A DNA stretch of 20,124 nt, from NCBI GenBank assembly GCA_038224615.1, contig JBBRFH010000021.1, forward strand, positions 1-20,124. Direction: 5' to 3'. This DNA comes from JBBRFH01 sp038224615 (lineage in GTDB: Bacteria; Planctomycetota; Phycisphaerae; Tepidisphaerales; Tepidisphaeraceae). The position numbers and the translations under genes were made by a program. Below the pieces are notes generated by a model. The model worked only from the letters and a program-made list of their open reading frames with translations. It searched no databases and was not told where the DNA came from. Shown piece by piece: positions 15,256-20,124 of this stretch (its first letter is position 1; each line of letters starts with the position of its first letter).

Positions 15256-16194
15256 ATGACCGTCGCTTCCCGCGCCGTCCCGCCGCCGCCGCCTTCAAAG
15301 TCGGCCTCGTCTGCGGGTCGGCTACTGCTCGATCCGTCGTTCATGGCGCGGCTGGATCAGCTCGACGTGCTCAGCCGCAAGCTGCTGGCGGGCAAACTCA
15401 AAGGGGAGCGCCGCTCCAAGCGGCGCGGGCAATCCGTCGAGTTCGCCGACTACCGCAACTACGTCATCGGCGACGACCTCCGATTCATCGACTGGAACAT
15501 CTACGCACGTCTCGATCGCCTGTTCCTCAAGCTCTTCCTCGAAGAAGAAGACCTTGCGTTGCACGTGCTGATTGATACGAGCAAGAGCGCCGATTACGGC
15601 ACCCCAAATAAGCTCCATTACATGAAGCAGGTGGCGGCGGCGCTGGGGTATGTCGGGCTTGTCAATTACAACCGCGTGACGATCAGCGCCATCGCCGACG
15701 GCATGCCATCGACCACCGGCGCGATCCGCGGGCGGACACGGGTCGGGCAGATGCTCAGCTTCATCGACGGTCTGCAACCCGCCGGCAGCGGCAACCTCGC
15801 GGACGCCTGCCGGCGATTTGCGCTCGCCAACCGTTCCAAGGGCGTGTGCGTCGTGCTCTCCGACTTCTTCGACAAGAACGGCTTCGAGGCCGGCCTGCGC
15901 TATGTCGCCGGCGGCCGATACGACCTGTTCGCCATCCAGATCCTCGCGCCGCAGGAGATCGAACCCGACCTGCAAGGCGACCTCAAGCTCGTCGACATGG
16001 AAGACGCCGACATGGCCGAGGTGTCGATCACGCAACCGCTGCTGAAGCGATACAAGAGCAACCTCAACGCCTACTGCCTCAGCCTCCGCGAGTTCCTCAC
16101 CCGCCGCGGCGGCACGTACCTGTTCAGCTCGACCGCCGTTCCGTTTGATACCCTGGTCCTCAACTACCTGCGCGAGAGAGGATTGCTGGGATAG
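15256..16194 (+). CDS. DUF58 domain protein (vWA-like fold)
   Basis: The protein has 312 residues from the ATG at 15256; an ATG at 15244 would add four. The family core is QSVEFADYRNYVIGDDLRFI followed by DWNIYARLDRLFLKLFLEEE. The vWA metal-binding motif DxSxS is present in LIDTSKSADYG, so metal-dependent ligand binding is likely. There is no signal peptide or membrane segment, and the N-terminal 25 residues contain a PPPPP run. DUF58 proteins are normally encoded with a MoxR AAA+ ATPase and BatA/BatB-type vWA membrane proteins, and are thought to help assemble or activate envelope complexes. A BatA-like gene lies 3.2 kb into the same strand direction (16982), but MoxR is not in this window. 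Upstream is the divergent dCache kinase. Confidence 0.92.
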   Translation: MTVASRAVPPPPPSKSASSAGRLLLDPSFMARLDQLDVLSRKLLAGKLKGERRSKRRGQSVEFADYRNYVIGDDLRFIDWNIYARLDRLFLKLFLEEEDLALHVLIDTSKSADYGTPNKLHYMKQVAAALGYVGLVNYNRVTISAIADGMPSTTGAIRGRTRVGQMLSFIDGLQPAGSGNLADACRRFALANRSKGVCVVLSDFFDKNGFEAGLRYVAGGRYDLFAIQILAPQEIEPDLQGDLKLVDMEDADMAEVSITQPLLKRYKSNLNAYCLSLREFLTRRGGTYLFSSTAVPFDTLVLNYLRERGLLG

Positions 16195-16233
16195 ACCGGG
16201 GGGATAATGACGAAGGATTAAATCAGAAGACAG

Positions 16234-16316
16234 AACCGCAGATGACGCAGATTGCGCAGATTGCGCAGATTTTCGCGATTTTTCTGGCATCTGCGGAATC
16301 TGCGAAATCTGCGGTT
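16234..16316. repeat. Inverted array of 9-bp repeats (GCAGATTGC type)
   Basis: Four tandem 9-mers of the form GCAGATNNN (16239-16274) face three inverted 9-mers of the form NATCTGCGN (16288-16314). The outer ends AACCGCAGAT (16234-16243) and ATCTGCGGTT (16307-16316) are perfectly complementary. The next eight bases, CGCAGATT and AATCTGCG, also pair, leaving only a 2-nt mismatch between. A long hairpin or cruciform is expected. It fills the gap between the DUF58 and macrodomain genes. Confidence 0.9.
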
Positions 16317-16360
16317 ACTTCTTCAGGTGGTGCTCCGAAGGCCGCCATTCGGATTTGCAC

Positions 16361-16921
16361 ATGATCGAAGTCATTCAAGCCGACATTACCAAGCTGTCCG
16401 TCGATGCCATCGTCAACGCCGCCAACGAGCGGATGCTGGGCGGGGGCGGGGTGGATGGCGCGATCCATCGCGCTGCGGGGCCGGCGCTGTTGCAGGCGTG
16501 TACGCAGATCCCGCAGGTGCGCCCAAGCGTGCGCTGCCCGGCGGGTGAGGCGCGACTGACTCCCGGATTCAATCTCCCCGCAAAGTACGTCATTCACACC
16601 GTCGGCCCGGTCTGGTACGGCGGCAACCAGAACGAGCCGGCGCTGCTGGCGTCCTGCTATCGACGCAGTCTCCAACTCGCCGCCGACAACAACCTGACGA
16701 GCATCGCCTTCCCCGCCATCAGCACCGGCGTCTTCGGCTACCCGCCCGACCTCGCCGCAAAGACGGCGGTCGCGACCGTGAGAGAATTTTTCGCCACGCC
16801 GTCGTCGATCGACCGCGTCTCGCTGGTCTGTTTTGAAACCGAAGTGTTCGAGGCGTTTGAGTCAGCACTGGGCGGCCGGTTGACGCCACCAAGGTCGTGT
16901 GCGTCTCCGCGCTACACCTGA
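16361..16921 (+). CDS. Macrodomain protein (YmdB/MacroD-type ADP-ribose hydrolase)
   Basis: The protein has 186 residues, close to E. coli YmdB (about 177). It is expected to bind ADP-ribose and hydrolyse O-acetyl-ADP-ribose or remove mono-ADP-ribose from proteins, in the cytoplasm. The motifs are VDAIVNAANERMLGGGGVDG (14-33) with N22 and D32 at the catalytic positions of the MacroD class, CPAGEARLTPGFNLPAKYVI (59-78), and FPAISTGVFGYP (117-128), the phosphate loop. The last 15 residues (GGRLTPPRSCASPRYT) lie outside the usual fold. The ATG at 16361 is used; a TTG at 16355 is possible and the Shine-Dalgarno is weak. It sits between DUF58 and BatA-like genes, an unusual place, with the 9-mer hairpin directly upstream. 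Confidence 0.93.
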   Translation: MIEVIQADITKLSVDAIVNAANERMLGGGGVDGAIHRAAGPALLQACTQIPQVRPSVRCPAGEARLTPGFNLPAKYVIHTVGPVWYGGNQNEPALLASCYRRSLQLAADNNLTSIAFPAISTGVFGYPPDLAAKTAVATVREFFATPSSIDRVSLVCFETEVFEAFESALGGRLTPPRSCASPRYT

Positions 16922-16981
16922 TACCATTTAGACGCGCCGCCAAGCTAACCACGGCGAATCGCAGAGGGTGGTAGAGAGTCG

Positions 16982-19012
16982 ATGAGTTGGTTCCCCACAT
17001 TCCTCAACTGGCCGTTCGCCGCGCTTGCGGCGGTGATCGCGATTCCGTCGTTGCTGCTGCTCTACTTCCTCAAGCTGCGCCGCCGCGAGATGCCGGTGTC
17101 GTCGACGATCCTCTGGAAGAAAGCCGTGCAGGACCTGCAGGTCAATTCGCCGTTCCAGAAGCTGCGCAAGAACCTGCTCCTGCTGCTGCAGATGCTGCTG
17201 CTGGCGGCGCTGCTGCTGGCGTTGTCGAACCCGATCTCCTCGTACCGGCCGGGCGCGGGGGAGAACACCGTCATCCTCATTGACCGCAGCGCCTCGATGA
17301 ACGCCCACGACGTCAACGGCAAGACCCGGCTCGACGAAGCCAAGCGCCGCGCCCTCGATCTCGTCGAGGGCATGGGTCGCGGGGCGCGCGCCATGGTGAT
17401 CGCGTTCGACGACTCGGCCGAAACGGTGCAGCCGCTCACGTCGGACGCGCCGGCGCTGAAGCGATCGATCCAAAACATCCAGCCGACCGATCGGGCCAGC
17501 AAGCTGAAGCTCGCCTACCAGCTCGCCGACGCGCAGATGAACGTCAATCCCGACGCCGTCGGGCCCGGCGGGCAGCCGAAGATGCGCGTCTTCCTCTACT
17601 CCGACGGCCGCGTCAGCGACTCGATGGAACTGGCGCTGCGCAGCGAGTTGCAGTTCGAGCCGATCGGCGATCCGAAATCCAGGAACGTCGCCGTCGTCGC
17701 GCTCAGCGCCAAGCGCAATTACGAACAGCCGACGCAGGTGCAGGTCTTCGCGCGGCTGGCTAACTTCGGGCCCGATCCGGTCGACGCGGATGTGCAGCTC
17801 AGCGTTTCGACGCTCGATCCCGATGCACCCGGCGCGCCTGACAATTTCCAGGTGCGACAGGTGCGCTCGAACCTCAAGGTGCTGCCGGCGCGATGGGACG
17901 ACAAGCAGCGCGAGGAGGCCGAGAAGAACAACGTCACCGCGCGCGACAGCGTCGAGTTCACACTCGACCTGCAGACCGCCGCCGTCATCAAGCTGGAGCA
18001 CACGGCGGTCGATGGCGACGTGCTGGCGCAGGACGACCATGCTTACGTCGTCGTCCCCCCGCCCAAGCCGCTACAGGTGGCGCTGGTGACCGACGGCAAC
18101 TACTTCCTCGAAAAAGCCGTCAATAGTCTGAATCTCCACAAGCCGCGCACCCTGCTGCCCGGCGAGTGGGAGCGCGATCGGCCGGCGGACGTCGACGTGG
18201 TGATGTTCGACCGCTACACGCCCAAGTACATGCCCGCGTCGGGCAACTTCATCTGGTTCGGCGCGGTGCCGCCCGATGCGCAGATCAAGCAGGCCAAGGA
18301 CGAGGCCGGCCGCGGGCTGTACCTGAATGACATCGAGATTCTCGACTGGAAGCGCGATCACCCGATGCTGCGGCACCTGGCGCTGGCGAAGCTGTTCATC
18401 GCCGAATCGCTCCGCCTCGATGTCCCGCTGTCGGCCGAGACGCTTATCGAAGGTACCTCAGGCCCGCTGGTCGTGCTCAACCGCGAAGGTCGCTCGACGC
18501 ACCTGGTCGTCAGCTTCGACGTGCTGCAGAGCAACTGGCCGCTGCGGGTGAGCTTCCCGCTGTTCCTGCACAACGGGTTGCAGTACCTCGCGATCGGCTC
18601 GGACATGAGCGTGCGCGAATCGTTCAAGCCCGGCGCGACCCCGCGCCTGCCGCGGCAGAACCTCGATCGCGTCGCCGAGGGCGCCAGGGACATCCAACTG
18701 CTGACCCCGACCACCAGCCACAAGGTGATCATCCCCCCGACCGGCGATTTCGCGCTCCCCCCGCTCGACCACGTCGGCCTCTACCGCACCGACCCCGCCG
18801 TCCCGCAGTACGAGCGCCTTGCCGTCAATTTGCTCGATGACAATGAGAGCAACATCCAGCCCATGGAAAAGCCCCCCGGCGAGATCGGCAAAATCCAGTT
18901 CGTCGAAGGCGGCCGCACCCAACTGCAACTCTGGTGGTGGATCATCGCCTGCGTCGGCATCCCGCTGCTGATGATCGAGTGGTGGGTGTATACGCGACGG
19001 GTACACGCGTAG
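16982..19012 (+). CDS. BatA-like membrane protein with vWA domain
   Basis: This large membrane-anchored protein has 676 residues. The BatA N-terminal module comprises TM1 (about 9-30), the segment LKLRRREMPVSSTILWKKAV (30-49), and TM2 (about 63-83, LLLLLQMLLLAALLLAL). A von Willebrand A domain follows from about 95, with the MIDAS motif LIDRSASM (D101, S103, S105). Residues 290-640 form a long periplasmic part without a clear motif, partly like the Ala/Gly-poor beta-rich C-terminal regions of planctomycete BatA proteins. A final membrane helix (about 648-668, LWWWIIACVGIPLLMIEWW) precedes the short tail TRRVHA. GAGGG and AGAGAG precede the ATG. It probably works with the DUF58 protein and a MoxR ATPase outside this window; its target is unknown. 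Confidence 0.9.
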   Translation: MSWFPTFLNWPFAALAAVIAIPSLLLLYFLKLRRREMPVSSTILWKKAVQDLQVNSPFQKLRKNLLLLLQMLLLAALLLALSNPISSYRPGAGENTVILIDRSASMNAHDVNGKTRLDEAKRRALDLVEGMGRGARAMVIAFDDSAETVQPLTSDAPALKRSIQNIQPTDRASKLKLAYQLADAQMNVNPDAVGPGGQPKMRVFLYSDGRVSDSMELALRSELQFEPIGDPKSRNVAVVALSAKRNYEQPTQVQVFARLANFGPDPVDADVQLSVSTLDPDAPGAPDNFQVRQVRSNLKVLPARWDDKQREEAEKNNVTARDSVEFTLDLQTAAVIKLEHTAVDGDVLAQDDHAYVVVPPPKPLQVALVTDGNYFLEKAVNSLNLHKPRTLLPGEWERDRPADVDVVMFDRYTPKYMPASGNFIWFGAVPPDAQIKQAKDEAGRGLYLNDIEILDWKRDHPMLRHLALAKLFIAESLRLDVPLSAETLIEGTSGPLVVLNREGRSTHLVVSFDVLQSNWPLRVSFPLFLHNGLQYLAIGSDMSVRESFKPGATPRLPRQNLDRVAEGARDIQLLTPTTSHKVIIPPTGDFALPPLDHVGLYRTDPAVPQYERLAVNLLDDNESNIQPMEKPPGEIGKIQFVEGGRTQLQLWWWIIACVGIPLLMIEWWVYTRRVHA

Positions 19013-19030
19013 CCACCGACATGCCACCTG

Positions 19031-19077
19031 CGCCGACCCCTGTGGAGTCGGATCCGACCCGCGCAGAGGGGTCGGCG
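19031..19077. repeat. Palindromic intergenic element, copy 2
   Basis: A 47-nt element has perfect 11-bp arms, CGCCGACCCCT (19031-19041) and AGGGGTCGGCG (19067-19077), around the 12-bp palindrome GTCGGATCCGAC (19047-19058). Positions 19039-19061 equal 1384-1406 in inverse. It sits between convergent genes, where it could stop transcription from both sides, although no T-run follows. Confidence 0.8.
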
Positions 19078-19110
19078 TGATGACGCGCTGCGTCGCGGCT
19101 CGCGCGTCGC

Positions 19111-19305
19111 TCACAGCACCTCGACCCACCCTTGATGCGCCTTGGAGTTGATTACCTTGGCGACCTCTTCGGCGAGCTTGCGGCTGCGGACGAGAATCTT
19201 GAACTCGTTTTTGCCCTGCTTGCCGTTCCAGACCGCGAACGTGCCGGCGACGCCCATGGCGACGCGGACCTTGCCGATATTGGGGGGGACGTTGTAACGC
19301 GCCAT
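19111..19305 (-). CDS. Small basic protein, function unknown
   Basis: The protein has 64 residues, starting MARYNVPPNIGKVRVAMGVA and ending HQGWVEVL. Codon third positions are strongly GC-biased, as in its neighbours, which supports real coding. It is basic (many Lys and Arg) with no signal peptide or membrane segment. The middle, FAVWNGKQGKNEFKILVRSR, may form strands, and KLAEEVAKVINSK a helix, as in small RNA- or ribosome-associated proteins, but I recognise no family. No Shine-Dalgarno precedes the ATG. It starts 24 nt after the stop of the gene at 19330-20124 on the same strand, so the two are probably co-transcribed. Its stop is separated from the convergent BatA-like gene by the palindromic element. 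Confidence 0.7.
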   Translation of the reverse strand: MARYNVPPNIGKVRVAMGVAGTFAVWNGKQGKNEFKILVRSRKLAEEVAKVINSKAHQGWVEVL

Positions 19306-19329
19306 ACGTCGACGAGTTTACACGCAAGG

Positions 19330-20124
19330 TCAAGGCAGCGGGAGGTCGGACAGCACGATCGGGAGATCGATGATCTTCACCCGGGTCGGAATTGAAAAAT
19401 GGATGCGGTCGACGCCCTGTGCCTGCGGCCCGAAGTTGGCGGGACGCCCATTGCCAAACGCACTTCCGCCGACGTGTAGTTCGACCGCGCCGCCGCCGCG
19501 GGGGATAACCGCGCAGCGCATCTGTCCGATGGTCCGGCCGGCCTCCTCGAGGCGCGTGCTGCCGGCGAGGCATTGAGTCCACGGGGCGGTGTACCTGTCG
19601 ATGAGCGGGCCGGTGAGCTTGAGTTGCCACGCCGTCGCTTCGTCCAGCCGTTGCGGACGCGGCGGGAGTGTTACGGTGAAATCCGGCCCTTTCACTTCGC
19701 CACCCCGGGCAAGTGCATTGGCGTCAATCGACAGTTCGGTACGCTCGATCGCCTGCCACGCACGCAGGCGCAGCACGACCTTGTCGAATTTCGCGATGCG
19801 CTCGTCGCTCGTGATGCGCAACTCTGTTTCAAAGACGCCGACGGGCCGGCCGTCGACGCGTTGCAGCGTCAGCGCGCCGTCGGTATCGGGCCGAAAGTCG
19901 GCGTCCGGATAGACGAGGTCCTCGAGCATCGGCCGCTCAGCGATGGCGAGCACCTGCAGTGCCGGGTCGAAGAGAAACGAAAGCGCGATTGTGTATTCGT
20001 AGGTGGGCTTGCGTTCGCTGTGCCTGGCGTCGGACCGCGCTTCGAGACGGACGTTCCGGACGACCACCATCGTCAGCGGATCAGGCCGCTGGACCAGCAG
20101 CGGCCGACCCCGGATGACGGGAAG
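19330..20124 (-). CDS. Unrecognised protein, 5' end outside the window
   Basis: The frame is open from the right window edge to the TGA at 19330, giving 264 visible residues; the true start lies beyond 20124. Internal ATG codons such as 20070 are possible, but the upstream codons (LPVIRGRPLLVQRPDPLT) show no stop. The sequence is rich in Arg, Val and Leu, and looks beta-rich: YEYTIALSFLFDPALQVLAI, GVFETELRITSDER, KFDKVVLRLRAWQAI, and FSIPTRVKIIDLPIVLSDLP at the end. There is no membrane segment in the visible part and no motif I can assign. Two segments (about 70-115 and 125-150) have similar strand patterns. The function is unknown. The gene is followed closely by the 64-residue protein gene. 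Confidence 0.7.
   Translation of the reverse strand, partial: LPVIRGRPLLVQRPDPLTMVVVRNVRLEARSDARHSERKPTYEYTIALSFLFDPALQVLAIAERPMLEDLVYPDADFRPDTDGALTLQRVDGRPVGVFETELRITSDERIAKFDKVVLRLRAWQAIERTELSIDANALARGGEVKGPDFTVTLPPRPQRLDEATAWQLKLTGPLIDRYTAPWTQCLAGSTRLEEAGRTIGQMRCAVIPRGGGAVELHVGGSAFGNGRPANFGPQAQGVDRIHFSIPTRVKIIDLPIVLSDLPLP

Noticed and set aside
16239..16314. Possible short CRISPR-like array
   Set aside because: The repeats are contiguous 9-mers without spacers and are inverted to each other; no cas gene is present.
16928..18040. Minus-strand open frame of 370 codons within the BatA-like gene
   Set aside because: Gln/Arg/His-rich shadow of a well-supported plus-strand gene.
18458..19630. 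Minus-strand open frame of 390 codons across the BatA-like gene end and the small gene
   Set aside because: It reads through the palindromic repeat and overlaps three better-supported genes in other frames; composition is shadow-like.

Overview
This is a high-GC (clearly above 60%) chromosomal stretch with tightly packed genes on both strands. The most likely source is a planctomycete, perhaps of the Phycisphaerae type. The support is indirect: a pseudopilin-like C-terminus of the planctomycete kind in the first gene, a DUF58/BatA-type von Willebrand cluster, a stand-alone GGQ release-factor-like protein with a helix-turn-helix tail, several starts with weak or no Shine-Dalgarno sequence, and palindromic repeats between genes. 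No rRNA, tRNA, CRISPR array, phage gene or transposase was seen. All assignments come from reading motifs; no database was searched.

Layout, left to right. (1) 1-2600, minus strand: a secreted protein cut off by the window edge (1-1342), preceded by a GH57 glycoside hydrolase (1425-2600). (2) 2770-4125, minus: a DAACS/SDF-family Na+ or H+ dicarboxylate/amino-acid symporter. (3) 4238-8457, minus: a pstSCAB phosphate ABC transporter operon without phoU. It has a strong hairpin between pstS and pstC, an ATGA overlap of pstA and pstB, and a small terminator whose loop is the pstB stop codon. (4) 8597-10339, plus: the release-factor-like protein, then an AI-2E-family membrane protein that looks leaderless. 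(5) 10362-15203, minus: four two-component genes in the order kinase (dCache-HAMP), response regulator, kinase (CHASE3), response regulator. None carries a DNA-binding output domain. (6) 15256-19012, plus: a DUF58 protein, a macrodomain (ADP-ribose hydrolase type) protein, and a large BatA-like vWA membrane protein. (7) 19111-20124, minus: a small basic protein of 64 residues and an unrecognised protein that runs off the right edge.

How they fit together. The pst genes take up phosphate, and a candidate run of 11-bp-spaced elements lies upstream of pstS where PhoB/PhoP would bind. The two-component cluster probably forms one or two phosphorelays acting through protein partners rather than DNA. 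DUF58 and BatA proteins normally work with a MoxR AAA+ ATPase; that gene is not in this window, and the position of the macrodomain gene between the two is unusual.

The most interesting unexplained signals are non-coding. They are a 75-nt cloverleaf-like palindrome with compensatory changes between its two arms (9086-9160), a family of related palindromic intergenic elements (1371-1414, 19031-19077, and a decayed copy at 7380-7402), and two inverted micro-repeat cassettes built from 7-mers (2676-2778) and 9-mers (16234-16316). I did not find convincing evidence of a complete new defence or metabolic system.
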